The notes under the pieces: generated by a model
The model's input: only the letters and a program-made list of their open reading frames with translations
What the model was told of the DNA's origin: nothing
The model's database searches: none
In this document: positions 53,178 through 62,924 of the stretch, piece by piece
How the letters are laid out: each line of letters starts with the position of its first letter
Position numbering within the stretch: position 1 is the stretch's first letter
Program-made: the position numbers and the translations under genes
Assembly: GCF_018613235.1 (NCBI RefSeq)
Contig: NZ_JAGGQP010000037.1
Location: 1 to 64,000 of the forward strand
Reading direction: 5' to 3'
Length of the DNA stretch: 64,000 nucleotides
Origin: Bacillus sp. ISL-41
GTDB lineage: Bacteria > Bacillota > Bacilli > Bacillales > Cytobacillaceae

Positions 53178-54260
53178 ATGAAGACAAGAATCGGGCTGCT
53201 ATACGGCGGCAAATCGGCTGAACATAAAGTATCAATGCAGACAGCTTTGGCTGTGACGAAAGCATTGGATTTTGAAAAATTCGAGATTTATCCTATATAC
53301 ATAACGGAGGAAGGAGAGTGGGTCAAGGGTCCCGAGCTCAATGCTCCTGCAGAGAATATAAAGGCGCTTGAGTTTAACGACAACTCGAATCTGCCGACTC
53401 CTTCATTCACACCAGCATTATTCCAGGCAGGCGGTGCAGAATCCAACCAGACTCTAGATGTAATCTTCCCATTGCTTCACGGACCGAACGGTGAAGATGG
53501 TACGGTTCAAGGCTTGCTGGAACTGTTGAACCTGCCTTATGTCGGCAATGGTGTACTTGCCTCAGCTGCAGGCATGGATAAAATCGTCATGAAAAATGTA
53601 TTCGCACAGGCGGGACTTCCTCAGGTGGACTATGTGGCTGCTCTTAGAAGCGAATGGGAAAGAGACAGCGAAAAGGTATACAGCCTTGTTGAAGAAAGAC
53701 TTGGCTATCCTTGCTTTGTAAAACCAGCAAACCTTGGATCCAGCGTAGGGATCAGCAAGGCATCCAACAAGCAGGAGCTTGAGGAAGCCTTCAAAGAGGC
53801 CTTCCAATTCGACCGTAAAATCATTATCGAACAGGGTGTCGTCGCCCGTGAAATTGAGATTGGCGTACTTGGTAACGATGAACCAGAATGCTCAGTTGTT
53901 GGTGAAATCGTCCCTAAGAAAGATTTCTATGATTACAAAGCAAAATATGAAGATGGCGATACAGCGATGATTATCCCTGCTGAAATCACAGAACAGCAAT
54001 ATGCTGATCTAAAAGAAATGGCGATTACTGCGTTCAAGGCGCTCGATTGTTCTGGTCTAGTTCGCGCCGATTTCTTCCTGACAAAGGATGGCCAGCTGCT
54101 GATCAATGAAGTCAACACCATGCCTGGCTTCACTCCATTCAGCATGTTCCCGCTCCTATGGAAGCATACAGGTGTCGAGTATCCGCAGCTGATCGAAAAG
54201 CTGGTGAACCTCGGAATTGAACGCCACGCTGAAAAGCAGAAGATCAAATATACATTTTAA
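53178..54260 (+). CDS. ddl: D-alanine-D-alanine ligase
   Basis: Ddl joins two D-alanines with ATP, giving the dipeptide that MurF adds to UDP-MurNAc-tripeptide. The 360-residue ATP-grasp protein has the N-terminal [39 protein letters not shown], the ATP-grasp loop [17 protein letters not shown] and the metal-binding [22 protein letters not shown] lies nine bases before ATG. murF follows after 67 bases that contain a hairpin, so the two are co-transcribed or partly attenuated. Confidence 0.98.
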   Translation: MKTRIGLLYGGKSAEHKVSMQTALAVTKALDFEKFEIYPIYITEEGEWVKGPELNAPAENIKALEFNDNSNLPTPSFTPALFQAGGAESNQTLDVIFPLLHGPNGEDGTVQGLLELLNLPYVGNGVLASAAGMDKIVMKNVFAQAGLPQVDYVAALRSEWERDSEKVYSLVEERLGYPCFVKPANLGSSVGISKASNKQELEEAFKEAFQFDRKIIIEQGVVAREIEIGVLGNDEPECSVVGEIVPKKDFYDYKAKYEDGDTAMIIPAEITEQQYADLKEMAITAFKALDCSGLVRADFFLTKDGQLLINEVNTMPGFTPFSMFPLLWKHTGVEYPQLIEKLVNLGIERHAEKQKIKYTF

Positions 54261-54280
54261 CCTATAAATCAATCAACCAG

Positions 54281-54310
54281 GGAGACACGGCGGCGGCCGT
54301 GTTCTCTTTT
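54281..54310 (+). terminator. Hairpin with short T-run between ddl and murF
   Basis: GAGACACGGC and GCCGTGTTCTC pair, followed by TTTT. It may be an attenuator that lowers murF expression relative to ddl. Confidence 0.65.
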
Positions 54311-54327
54311 CATGGGAGGAAATAAAA

Positions 54328-55707
54328 ATGATCCAAAAACCACTATCAGAAATCGCCCGAATGGCAGGAGCGCTGAATGATGTCAGCCAATTTGTTGATG
54401 TAGAGGTGAAGGGCGTTTCAATCGACACGCGTAAAATCGAAGAAGGAAACTTGTTTGTCCCTTTTAAAGGGGCACGGACAGATGGACATAACTTTGTAGC
54501 TGACGTCATCCGAAACGGCGGAGCTGCTGCAGCCTTCTGGCAAAAAGATGTACCAAATCCGCCAGAAGACCTGCCAATCATCATTGTTGAAGACACAACG
54601 ACTGCATTGCAGGAGTTATCAAGAAGCTACCGCAATTCACTCGACATCAAGGTTGTAGGGATTACCGGCAGCAATGGAAAAACGACGACCAAGGACATGA
54701 CAGCGAATCTCCTTGCCCAAAAATACAAGGTCCAAAAAACTGAAGGCAACTTCAATAATCACCTTGGCCTGCCGCTGACGCTTCTTCGTTTGCGTGAAGA
54801 TACAGAGGTCGCTGTGCTTGAGATGGGCATGAGCAGCAAGGGCGAAATAGAGTTTTTAACAAAATTGGGTCGACCTGATGCAGTGATCATCACGAATATC
54901 GGAGAATCTCACCTGCTTGATCTTGGTTCAAGGGAAGCGATTGCCGACGCGAAACTGGAAATCATCGAAGGTCTCCAGGAGAACGGGCTAATCATTTTCC
55001 ATGGAGACGAGCCACTTCTTCAAGAGAGACTGAAGGATTACAAAGGGAATGGGGAGCTTAAAACATTTGGAGCAAGCCATGACAATGACCTTTATCCCCT
55101 CAGCATCGAGCCGCTTGAAAATGGCAATAAGTTCAAGACGAACCTTGTTGATGAAATTTTCTACTTGCCGGTGCTTGGCAACCATAATATCCTGAACGCG
55201 CTGGCAGCCATGCTTGCTGCAGATTTCCTGGGCGTTCCTTTTAAAAAAATGAATGATGGCTTTGCAGGTTTGAAGCTGACGAATATGAGGATGGAACTTT
55301 CCGAAGGCGCTCATGGAGAAAAAATCATCAATGATGCCTACAATGCCAGCCCGACATCCATGAATGCGGCAATTGACCTCGTTGCCAATCTGTCAGGCTA
55401 CAGCCGTAAAATCCTTGTGCTTGGTGACATGCTCGAGCTTGGACCTCTTGAGGAGGAGTATCATTACAAGGTTGGAGCATCCCTTGAACCAGGGAAAATC
55501 GATTACGTATTTACCTTTGGCAAGCTAAGTGAATCCATTGCCAAAGGCGCAAAAGAAGTTCTAGGCGATGAAAGGGCATTTGCTTTCCAGGATAAGCAGG
55601 AGTTAAGCAATGAACTGAAGAAATATGTAACAGGTGAAACCATTGTCCTCGTAAAAGCATCACGCGGCATGGCGCTCGAGGAAGTCGTCCATGCATTGCA
55701 GAAGTAA
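54328..55707 (+). CDS. murF: UDP-MurNAc-tripeptide D-alanyl-D-alanine ligase MurF
   Basis: MurF adds D-Ala-D-Ala to the UDP-MurNAc-tripeptide, the last cytoplasmic step of the peptidoglycan precursor. At 459 residues it has the usual length. Motifs are the N-terminal GVSIDTRKIEEGNLFVPFKG, the ATP loop GITGSNGKTTTKDM (about residues 111-124), LEMGMSSKGEIEFL, TNIGESHL and the late INDAYNASPTSM. GGGAGG lies eight bases before ATG. It acts directly on the product of the upstream ddl. Confidence 0.98.
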   Translation: MIQKPLSEIARMAGALNDVSQFVDVEVKGVSIDTRKIEEGNLFVPFKGARTDGHNFVADVIRNGGAAAAFWQKDVPNPPEDLPIIIVEDTTTALQELSRSYRNSLDIKVVGITGSNGKTTTKDMTANLLAQKYKVQKTEGNFNNHLGLPLTLLRLREDTEVAVLEMGMSSKGEIEFLTKLGRPDAVIITNIGESHLLDLGSREAIADAKLEIIEGLQENGLIIFHGDEPLLQERLKDYKGNGELKTFGASHDNDLYPLSIEPLENGNKFKTNLVDEIFYLPVLGNHNILNALAAMLAADFLGVPFKKMNDGFAGLKLTNMRMELSEGAHGEKIINDAYNASPTSMNAAIDLVANLSGYSRKILVLGDMLELGPLEEEYHYKVGASLEPGKIDYVFTFGKLSESIAKGAKEVLGDERAFAFQDKQELSNELKKYVTGETIVLVKASRGMALEEVVHALQK

Positions 55708-55719
55708 TCTACAACAAGA

Positions 55720-55747
55720 AGATGTCCGTTCTACTGGACATCTTTTT
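55720..55747 (+). terminator. Terminator of ddl-murF
   Basis: AGATGTCC and GGACATCT with an eight-base loop, followed by T-run. Confidence 0.92.
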
Positions 55748-55842
55748 GTTCTTTTCCACAAGGCATTTTCGAGGAAAATCTGGGTTAAATGATTTAAAAT
55801 GGGGAAAGATTAAATACGAGAAAAACTAATGGGTGATTGGTT

Positions 55843-56553
55843 ATGATAGGTTGTCTTTTAATCCATGGCTTTACCGGGTCTCCGTTTGAAGTGGAACCAC
55901 TAGCCCAGTCGCTGAAAGAGAGGACCGATTGGAAAATAGTTGTTCCTACCCTGCCTGGCCATGGCATTGAGCTGAATTTGAAGGGAATCCAACATAATGA
56001 GTGGATTGACCATGCTGAGAATGAATTGAAGGCGCTGTTGAAACAGTGTGACACTGTATATGTTGTCGGATTTTCGATGGGCGGGCTGATTGCCAGCTAT
56101 CTTGCCTCGACTTACCCGGTTGATAAGCTTGTCCTGCTCAGTGCGGCTGCTTATTATGTGAATCCTAAACAGCTTGCGTTCGATATCAAGGAAATGATGA
56201 GGGACACGTTAAAAGGGAATCTTAAAGAAAATGAATTATTCAGGCGTTATACACGAAAAATCAGAGAAACACCCATGACCGCTACCTTGCAGTTTCGCAG
56301 GCTTGTGACCAAAATTAAGCCTGTTCTCAATGATGTGAAGGTGCCTACCTTAATCGCACAAGGCGAGAGTGACGGCATCGTGCCCCCGAAAAGCGCCCAT
56401 TATCTATATGAAAATATTGGCGCTGAAGAAAAACGGCTGATTTTTTATAAGAACTCCAAACATCTGATTTGTCACTGTGATGAAAAAGAACACTTATTTG
56501 ACGAGGTATATAATTTTTTGACCTCCAAACCGAGAGTGGGAATCAGGAACTGA
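55843..56553 (+). CDS. Alpha/beta-hydrolase carboxylesterase (Est30-like)
   Basis: A 236-residue carboxylesterase. The ATG at 55843 has GGGTGA six bases upstream. The fold starts with GCLLIHGFTGSPFEVEPLAQ, which holds the oxyanion-hole HGFTG. The nucleophile elbow is VGFSMGGLIAS with the Ser near residue 93. The acid is in AQGESDGIVPP, and the catalytic His is in YKNSKHLICH near the C-terminus. It matches the monoacylglycerol-lipase-like Est30 family of Bacillaceae; natural substrate is unknown. Confidence 0.9.
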   Translation: MIGCLLIHGFTGSPFEVEPLAQSLKERTDWKIVVPTLPGHGIELNLKGIQHNEWIDHAENELKALLKQCDTVYVVGFSMGGLIASYLASTYPVDKLVLLSAAAYYVNPKQLAFDIKEMMRDTLKGNLKENELFRRYTRKIRETPMTATLQFRRLVTKIKPVLNDVKVPTLIAQGESDGIVPPKSAHYLYENIGAEEKRLIFYKNSKHLICHCDEKEHLFDEVYNFLTSKPRVGIRN

Positions 56554-56635
56554 AGCAATTCATCAAAAATTGCTTTTCCTTCCTAAAGATGGTATCATGA
56601 ATATTGAGTGTCTAACTGAGAAAATCCTTTAAGCG

Positions 56636-56668
56636 GACATACTCCCGTGATGGAGAATGTCTTTTTTT
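56636..56668 (+). terminator. Terminator before the cshA leader
   Basis: GACAT-CTCC pairs with GGAG-ATGTC around CGTGAT, followed by seven T. Confidence 0.8.
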
Positions 56669-56879
56669 GCTAATATTTCAGGTTCTGTGCTTCAGCGTGT
56701 TGTAATTGCTGATTCAGCCCTGCTTAAAACACAAGGTGCGAACACCTATTTCGCCGTAAAGGTACGACAAACTAACCAGAATCAGAAATGGTTTGGATCC
56801 TTAAACAGCCACTTAAATAAACGATGCATCGAAAGAACCGGTGCGGGATAAATGTGAATAAAAAGGAGAATGAGCAAAG
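56669..56879 (+). other. Long leader upstream of cshA
   Basis: About 210 bases without a supported gene; a 64-codon frame at 56657-56851 has no ribosome site and overlaps the terminator. It is probably a long 5' untranslated leader, a feature often linked to cold or autoregulatory control in RNA-helicase genes. I see no known riboswitch. Confidence 0.45.
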
Positions 56880-58361
56880 TTGACAATGTTCCAAGAGATG
56901 GGCATTAGCCCCGCAACATTAAAAGCTGTAAAGAATATGGGTTTTGAGGAAGCAACTCCAATTCAGGCAGAAACGATTCCGATCAGCCTAGAGAATAAAG
57001 ACGTAATCGGCCAGGCACAGACAGGTACTGGTAAGACTGCTGCTTTCGGTATTCCTCTAGTTGAAAAGATCAAGAAAGAAAACCATAATATCCAGGGAAT
57101 CATCATTGCGCCAACTCGTGAATTGGCCATCCAGGTTTCCGAAGAACTATACAAAATCGGTGCTGGGAAAAGAGTCGGAGTTCTTGCGATTTACGGCGGT
57201 CAGGATATTAACCGCCAGATCCGCGCATTGAAAAAAGGTCCTCACATCATCGTCGGAACTCCAGGACGACTTCTTGACCATATCAACAGAAAGACAATTC
57301 GTCTTGATACTGTAGAGACAGTCATCCTTGACGAAGCAGATGAAATGCTGAACATGGGCTTCATCGAAGATATCGAAGCAATCCTTGCAAAAATCCCTAA
57401 CGAACGCCAGACATTATTGTTCTCGGCAACAATGCCAGGACCGATCCGCAAGATCGCTGAGCGCTTCATGAAGGATCCGGAAGTTGTTCGTGTCAAAGCG
57501 AAGGAAATGACAGTTCCTTTGATCGAGCAATACTATGTTGAAGTACAAGAGAAGAACAAGTTCGATGTTCTTACACGACTTCTTGATATCCAATCTCCAG
57601 AATTGGCAATCATCTTCGGACGCACGAAGCGCCGTGTTGATGAGCTTGCTGAAGCATTGAACCTTCGCGGCTACACTGCTGAAGGAATTCACGGCGACCT
57701 TACTCAGGCAAAGCGTATGTCTGTTTTAAGAAAGTTCAAGGAAGGTTCAATCGACGTGCTAGTTGCGACAGACGTGGCAGCTCGTGGACTTGATATCTCC
57801 GGTGTAACACACGTTTACAACTTCGATATCCCGCAGGACCCTGAAAGCTATGTACACCGTATCGGTCGTACTGGCCGTGCAGGTAAAGAGGGTATGGCGA
57901 TCACATTCGTTACACACAGAGAGACTTCTTACCTTCATGTAGTCGAAAAAACGACTAAGCGCCGCATGGAAAAAATGACTGCTCCAACCTTGGACCAAGC
58001 GCTTGAAGGCCAGCAAAGAGCAGTTGTTGACAAGATTACCCAAACAATCGAGTCAAACAACCTTCAATACTACCGCCAGGCTGCAGATGAGCTATTGAAA
58101 AACCATGATGCTCAAACAGTCGTTGCTTCAGTATTGAAAATGCTGACTAAAGAGCCTGATACAACTCCTGTTAAGCTTACTGAGGAAAAGCCTCTTCCAA
58201 ACAGAAACAAGAAGCCTCAAGGAGACCGCAGAAGATATGATAACAGAGGCAGCGATGGCCGCAATAAAAAGCCTTACAAGCCACGCTCTGGAACGAAACG
58301 CACAGGCGGCGGTGGCGGCAGCAGAGAAGGCGGCAGCTACAAATCAAGACCATCACGCTAA
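56880..58361 (+). CDS. cshA: DEAD-box ATP-dependent RNA helicase CshA
   Basis: CshA unwinds RNA in the degradosome and in ribosome assembly. The 493-residue protein has the Q motif GFEEATPIQ, motif I AQTGTGKT, Ia [10 protein letters not shown] (DEAD) [36 protein letters not shown] and [12 protein letters not shown]. The C-terminal tail (about 430-493) is rich in Arg, Lys and Gly ([18 protein letters not shown]), an RNA-binding tail. The TTG start has AAGGAG about 13 bases upstream; an ATG two codons later is an alternative. Strong codon bias indicates high expression. Confidence 0.95.
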   Translation: MTMFQEMGISPATLKAVKNMGFEEATPIQAETIPISLENKDVIGQAQTGTGKTAAFGIPLVEKIKKENHNIQGIIIAPTRELAIQVSEELYKIGAGKRVGVLAIYGGQDINRQIRALKKGPHIIVGTPGRLLDHINRKTIRLDTVETVILDEADEMLNMGFIEDIEAILAKIPNERQTLLFSATMPGPIRKIAERFMKDPEVVRVKAKEMTVPLIEQYYVEVQEKNKFDVLTRLLDIQSPELAIIFGRTKRRVDELAEALNLRGYTAEGIHGDLTQAKRMSVLRKFKEGSIDVLVATDVAARGLDISGVTHVYNFDIPQDPESYVHRIGRTGRAGKEGMAITFVTHRETSYLHVVEKTTKRRMEKMTAPTLDQALEGQQRAVVDKITQTIESNNLQYYRQAADELLKNHDAQTVVASVLKMLTKEPDTTPVKLTEEKPLPNRNKKPQGDRRRYDNRGSDGRNKKPYKPRSGTKRTGGGGGSREGGSYKSRPSR

Positions 58362-58372
58362 AATAAACAACC

Positions 58373-58405
58373 AACCCCCGGTTTTATCGAAACCGGGGGT
58401 TTTTA
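58373..58405 (+). terminator. Terminator of cshA
   Basis: AACCCCCGGTTT and AAACCGGGGGTT form a perfect stem with a T-run. Confidence 0.95.
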
Positions 58406-58461
58406 TGTGCTTCTTTTAAGTGAATCATATGAATCCCAACTACTTTTGCCACGAACTCTAG

Positions 58462-58545
58462 ATAATTCGACCACATTTTAAAATAATTCGACCACATTCC
58501 AGGATAATTCGACCACATTCAACGATAATTCGGCCAACCTCATTT
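58462..58545. repeat. Four tandem copies of a 21-bp unit
   Basis: ATAATTCGACCACATT begins at 58462, 58483 and 58504, and ATAATTCGGCC at 58525, exactly 21 bp apart. It lies between cshA and uvsE, outside genes. Confidence 0.9.
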
Positions 58546-58616
58546 TAGGCAATAATTTTACCAGTCCACCATCCGTTGAATTTGGGCATACTACCTAAAA
58601 AACGGGGGTGGCAGAT

Positions 58617-59582
58617 ATGACAATTGTCAGGCTTGGATATGTAGCGATGAGTGAGGAGTTGAAGAATGCCTCTCCGTCACAAACGATGACATTCAAGCAA
58701 TTCCAGGGAATCAAGGACAGAGACGCAGCCATCAATAAGCTGGAGAGAATCGCCGTGTCTAATCTTGAAAACTGCCTGCGTCTTCTCAGGCACAGCAAAG
58801 CGAACGAAATTCACTTTTTCCGGCTTAGCTCGAGGCTGATTCCGCTCGCCAACCATGAAGAGCTTTCCAATTGGAAGTATATGCGCTCGTTAAAGAAACC
58901 ATTAAAGGATATAGCAGATTTTTTACAGGGAAATCCGATGCGTGTTGATTTTCACCCAGATCATTTTGTACTGCTGAATACGCTAAAGACCGAAACTCTG
59001 AACAATTCAATCAAGACTCTTGCAATGCATCATGCCTTATTGAAGGGGATGGAGATCGATCCCGAACATCGATGTGTCCTCCATGTCGGCGGTGTCTATG
59101 AAAACCGAGAAAAAGCGCTGGAGCAATTTATCCATAATTGGGGACTCGTTTCAACAAGGCTGCAAGATATGATCATGCTGGAAAATGATGATACATCGTT
59201 CACGCTGCACGATACGCTTTACCTTTGCGAAAAGCTTGCGATCCCGCTAGTATTCGATTATCATCACCATCTTGCCCACCATGAAAACATAAACTGGCAG
59301 GAGCAATGGGGTCGAATCGCCGGCACATGGGAGCACTCGAAGCTGCCGGTAAAAATGCATATTTCCAGTCCTCGTTCAGAAAAAGAGTTTCGGGCACACG
59401 CCGAATATGTGGATGCTGAAATGTTCATGGATTTTCTTAACGGAATAAAAGGTTCAGTCCCGGAAATCCACTGCATGATTGAAGCGAAAAAGAAGGATCT
59501 TGCCCTTTTCAAGCTTGCTGAAGAACTAAGTCTAAAGCCTGAAGTGGAGGCCATTGACGGCAGCAGCTTCAAGATAAAATAA
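58617..59582 (+). CDS. uvsE: UV DNA damage endonuclease
   Basis: UvsE nicks DNA just 5' to UV photoproducts and starts an alternative excision repair. The 321-residue protein is a TIM-barrel enzyme with the family opening VRLGYVAMS, then HFFRLSSRLIPLANH, RVDFHPDHFVLLNT, LENDDTSF and FDYHHHLAHHENINW, whose His and Glu residues bind the metals. The ATG at 58617 is preferred since GGGGGTG lies six bases upstream; a GTG at 58608 overlaps that site. Confidence 0.93.
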   Translation: MTIVRLGYVAMSEELKNASPSQTMTFKQFQGIKDRDAAINKLERIAVSNLENCLRLLRHSKANEIHFFRLSSRLIPLANHEELSNWKYMRSLKKPLKDIADFLQGNPMRVDFHPDHFVLLNTLKTETLNNSIKTLAMHHALLKGMEIDPEHRCVLHVGGVYENREKALEQFIHNWGLVSTRLQDMIMLENDDTSFTLHDTLYLCEKLAIPLVFDYHHHLAHHENINWQEQWGRIAGTWEHSKLPVKMHISSPRSEKEFRAHAEYVDAEMFMDFLNGIKGSVPEIHCMIEAKKKDLALFKLAEELSLKPEVEAIDGSSFKIK

Positions 59583-59694
59583 TACGGATCCTCATGTCCG
59601 TAGCGCATTTTCCTCCCAATATAGTGCCATACTGATGTGTTATTGTTGTATACTTAGGAAGGTGCTATTAATTGGAAAATTAGGAGGAAGCTTT

Positions 59695-60177
59695 ATGACG
59701 ATTTCTGAGCCGCAAAAGCGGATTTCCGAGCAGGCGCTGACTGTCTGGAAAATTGCCGCATGTATCCATTCCCTGGTGGTATGGATATTAGCGGGCGGTC
59801 TGATCGCCATTACTATTATATTTGACTTACCTAAATGGATTATCGCTGCAGCTATAGCTGTGGCTGCTGTATATAGCTATTTATTCATCATTTTATTGCC
59901 AACTCTGCGCTGGAAACGCTGGCGCTATGAAGTAAGGGAACAGGAGATTGAGCTTCAATATGGCGTATTCATCATTAAGCGGACGCTTATTCCGATGATC
60001 CGTGTGCAGCATGTTGATACACAGCAGGGCCCTTTATTGCGTAAATACCGTTTATCGACGGTGACGGTTTCGACTGCTGCGACCATCCATGAAATACCTG
60101 CGCTGGATATGGAAGAAGCCGAAAATTTGAGGACCTCCATTTCGAGACTTGCAAGGGTGGCGGATGAAGATGTCTGA
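59695..60177 (+). CDS. ydbS: YdbS-like membrane protein with bacterial PH domain
   Basis: A 160-residue membrane protein. AGGAGG seven bases before ATG fixes the start. It has two membrane helices (about 20-45 and 50-70) and a bacterial PH (DUF304/YdbS-like) domain, with YEVREQEIELQYGVFIIKRTLIPMIRVQHVDTQQGPLL spanning about 82-120. Bacillus ydbS and ydbT form an operon with this layout and have been linked to resistance to some bacteriocins. The next gene overlaps it by 14 bases. Confidence 0.88.
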   Translation: MTISEPQKRISEQALTVWKIAACIHSLVVWILAGGLIAITIIFDLPKWIIAAAIAVAAVYSYLFIILLPTLRWKRWRYEVREQEIELQYGVFIIKRTLIPMIRVQHVDTQQGPLLRKYRLSTVTVSTAATIHEIPALDMEEAENLRTSISRLARVADEDV

Positions 60178-61618
60178 TCCGAAAAGGCTGCATCCGATCG
60201 CCGCTGTCGTCAATGCGCTTCGCCAGCTGAAGGAAATGATCATCCCTTTCCTGATTTTCGTCGTTTTCGGGAGCAGGGGAACGGATTGGGACCTGTTTTA
60301 CTTCTTTGGTTCAATTGGGGTTGTCGTACTTGTTTTAGTTTACGGAGTTTTGTCATGGTACAGATTTACATATCGCATCGAACAAGGCGAACTGCGAATC
60401 GAATACGGGTTGATCGTCAGGAAAAAGCGATACATACCGTTCGACCGTATTCAAAGCCTTGATTTGTCAGAAGGGATTTTACAGCGGCTGTTCGGCCTTG
60501 TGAAGGTGAAGGTGGAGACGGCCGGCTCAGGCGGGATGGGACTCCAGGATGGAGAGGCGGTCCTTACGGCTATTACAAAGCAGGATGCACAGGAGATCCA
60601 TGATTATCTCGTTTCTATCAAAAAATCCGGGCAAGCCCTGGATGGGGAAGAGGCACCGGAATCCACCGATGATCTTCTTTATAAAATCTCTGTTTCAGAG
60701 CTATTGATGCTGGCGTCAACATCAGGCGGGGTCGGTGTAGTCATTTCCGCCGTGCTTGCGTTTGTATTTCAATTTGAAGAGTTCATTCCTTACGAGCAGA
60801 TTTTTGATGGAGTCGAGCACTTTGTCCAGAACGGGGTTGTTTTTATCAGTGTCGTAGTTTTTCTTGGATTCCTGCTGGCGTGGATCATTGCGCTGTTTGG
60901 CACGATGCTGAAATACGCTAATTTTACCGTTAGAAAGGTGGACAATGACCTTGTCATCACAAGAGGTTTGCTGGAAAAACGGCAGTTCACGATTCCACTT
61001 AATCGGATCCAGGCCGTCCGCATCAGCGAAAATCTCGTCAGGCAGCCGCTTGGCTATGCTTCGGCATTTGTGGAAAGTGCGGGCGGGTCTGCGCTTGACC
61101 AGGAAAGCTCGAAGGTCCTCATCCTTCCAATCGTGAAGAAAAGAAAGATCCCCGGCCTGCTTGAACCGCATTTGACGGAGTACCACTTCCGTGTCAATAT
61201 CAATTCTGCACCAGGACGGGCCTACAGTAGATATTTATTGAAAGGCTGGCTGTTCAAGCTGCCGATCATCATTGCATCCATCTGGTTTTTTAGACCATGG
61301 GGCTTTGGCTCGCTGATCCTGCTGGCTGTCTCGGCGGTATGGTCTTATCTTAATTATAAGGATGCAGGCTGGAGCCTTGACAATGGGATGCTGACCTTCC
61401 GATATCGCAATATTGTTAAGAACACAGTGTATATGAGGAAAAATAAAGTCCAGTCCTTCAGCATGAAAGAAAGCTTTTTTCAGCGGAAAAAGAAACTGGC
61501 TACCGTCGAAGCAATTGTCAAATCCGGGCATGGCGGTGCTGGCGGCAAAGTCATTGACCTTGAAAAAAAGCATGTTGACATGATGTATCACTGGTACTCA
61601 CATGAAACAAGTGAGTGA
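60164..61618 (+). CDS. ydbT: YdbT-like membrane protein with repeated PH domains
   Basis: A 484-residue protein with three copies of the same PH-type module: YRIEQGELRIEYGLIVRKKRYIPFDRIQSLDLSEG, VRKVDNDLVITRGLLEKRQFTIPLNRIQAVRISEN, and LDNGMLTFRYRNIVKNTVYMRKNKVQSFSMKES (each quoted here by its first part: YRIEQGELRIEYG, VRKVDNDLVITRG and LDNGMLTFRYRN). Each follows a pair of membrane helices. The gene overlaps ydbS by 14 bases, so the products probably form one complex. The ATG at 60164 has AAGGG six bases upstream; an ATG two codons later is possible. Confidence 0.87.
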   Translation: MKMSDPKRLHPIAAVVNALRQLKEMIIPFLIFVVFGSRGTDWDLFYFFGSIGVVVLVLVYGVLSWYRFTYRIEQGELRIEYGLIVRKKRYIPFDRIQSLDLSEGILQRLFGLVKVKVETAGSGGMGLQDGEAVLTAITKQDAQEIHDYLVSIKKSGQALDGEEAPESTDDLLYKISVSELLMLASTSGGVGVVISAVLAFVFQFEEFIPYEQIFDGVEHFVQNGVVFISVVVFLGFLLAWIIALFGTMLKYANFTVRKVDNDLVITRGLLEKRQFTIPLNRIQAVRISENLVRQPLGYASAFVESAGGSALDQESSKVLILPIVKKRKIPGLLEPHLTEYHFRVNINSAPGRAYSRYLLKGWLFKLPIIIASIWFFRPWGFGSLILLAVSAVWSYLNYKDAGWSLDNGMLTFRYRNIVKNTVYMRKNKVQSFSMKESFFQRKKKLATVEAIVKSGHGGAGGKVIDLEKKHVDMMYHWYSHETSE

Positions 61619-61623
61619 GAACG

Positions 61624-61650
61624 AAAAAAGCGCCCTTGAGGCGCTTTTTA
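61624..61650. terminator. Bidirectional terminator between ydbT and the rhomboid gene
   Basis: AAAAAGCGCC and GGCGCTTTTT with a short loop. Confidence 0.92.
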
Positions 61651-62235
61651 TTACCTTTTATAAATGGCAGCTCCGGTCAGAAAACCTGCAAGCATACCAA
61701 AAATATGGGCGGTAATATTGATGTTCGACTGGACGAATGTCATGACCACGGCAATGATGGCGATCGTCATGATCGTCTGGGAGTTTTCGCGTGACATCAT
61801 GGCTTTGCGGAATATTGTGATAGAAATATAGAAACCGAAAAGTCCGAAGATGGCACCGCTTGAGCCTACATGTGTGTAAGTCAGCGGCTCGAGAATCAGG
61901 GTAGCGATGTTTGCGGCGATGCCTGTAGCGAGATAGAGCAGGATGAATTTTGTTTTGCCAAGCAGCTGCTCGAGTGCCGGGCCGAACAAGACGAGCGAAA
62001 AGCTGTTGAACAGCATATGCGCAAACCCCGCATGCATGAAGATCGGTGTGACAAGCCGCCAGTACTCACCGTTCACAACGTACAAGTTCACACCAGCTAA
62101 AAGCCCAAACAGGTATTTGCTCGGGAAGATTGGCAATGCCGTCAACAGATATAATATGATATGAATGGCAATGATGATGGTAATAACAGGGTAAAGTCTA
62201 ATGAAGTCGCGCAAGCTTTCTGTTCTTGTAAACAT
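61651..62235 (-). CDS. Rhomboid-family intramembrane serine protease
   Basis: A 194-residue protein with about six membrane helices. GAGGAGG five to six bases upstream selects the ATG of MFTRTESLRDF. The catalytic serine is in VGSSGAIFGLFGF, and the catalytic histidine is in ITAHIFGMLAGFLTGA. HAGFAHMLFNSFSLVLFG supplies the His-Asn pair of the second helix. This is the YdcA-like rhomboid found at this place in Bacillus, opposite in direction to acpS. Its substrates are unknown. Confidence 0.92.
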   Translation of the reverse strand: MFTRTESLRDFIRLYPVITIIIAIHIILYLLTALPIFPSKYLFGLLAGVNLYVVNGEYWRLVTPIFMHAGFAHMLFNSFSLVLFGPALEQLLGKTKFILLYLATGIAANIATLILEPLTYTHVGSSGAIFGLFGFYISITIFRKAMMSRENSQTIMTIAIIAVVMTFVQSNINITAHIFGMLAGFLTGAAIYKR

Positions 62236-62379
62236 GGAAACCTCCTCGGTCCTCATAATCGTGAGGTTTGGTTATTTTTAAAATGGTAAAAGTCCTAATC
62301 TAAAGGATATCCCTAATGAACGAAAGTTGTACACTATTTTCTATGCGCATTTCATCTTTTTTAGAAGGGAGCTGGAAAA

Positions 62380-62733
62380 ATGATCATCGGAACAGGAATC
62401 GATATCGTGGAAATTGACAGGATTCGCAAACTGGCAGAGTCGCAGCCGCGTTTTCCTGAGCGGGTTTTAACGGAAAAAGAAAGAGAAGTTTACAAACAAT
62501 ATAATGAACGGAGAGGAATTGAATTTCTTGCCGGACGCTGGGCAGCGAAGGAAGCTTTTTCAAAAGCGAAAGGGACTGGAATCGGCAAAGAATTGTCCTT
62601 CATGGATATCGAAATCGAGCATGACCCATACGGAAGGCCAATCGTGGTTAAGCCCTATTTGGAAGGAGTCCATCTCTCAGTTTCACACAGTGAGCATTAT
62701 GCTATCGCACAGGTGGTCATCGAAAAAATTTAA
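62380..62733 (+). CDS. acpS: Holo-acyl-carrier-protein synthase AcpS
   Basis: AcpS transfers phosphopantetheine from coenzyme A to the serine of acyl carrier protein. The 117-residue protein has the usual length. The two motifs are GTGIDIVEIDRI (metal-binding Asp8) and FLAGRWAAKEAFSKAKGTGIG (about residues 48-67, with the metal-binding Glu; shown here to GTG only in the family pattern). AAGGGAG lies about nine bases before ATG. It starts the acpS-ydcC block that in Bacillus continues to alr. Confidence 0.97.
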   Translation: MIIGTGIDIVEIDRIRKLAESQPRFPERVLTEKEREVYKQYNERRGIEFLAGRWAAKEAFSKAKGTGIGKELSFMDIEIEHDPYGRPIVVKPYLEGVHLSVSHSEHYAIAQVVIEKI

Positions 62734-62924
62734 AATGCTTGTCAATCCAGGGGGCATATTCGCCTAGGTTGTCTCATATATTCATAATGCAGTAAGGGAG
62801 ACAAGGCTAGGGCGGCGAGAACATGGCTGCACGAAGACTACTCAAGCAATTTTGCAGCCGGTGTCTTATTCCTGTCCTTTCTTTCCCTTTACACGTTTAA
62901 ATGAGACTAAAAGGGGTTGGAAGA

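Noticed and set aside
56657-56851. 64-codon frame upstream of cshA
   Set aside because: Begins inside the terminator of the preceding transcript and has no ribosome site; probably leader RNA.
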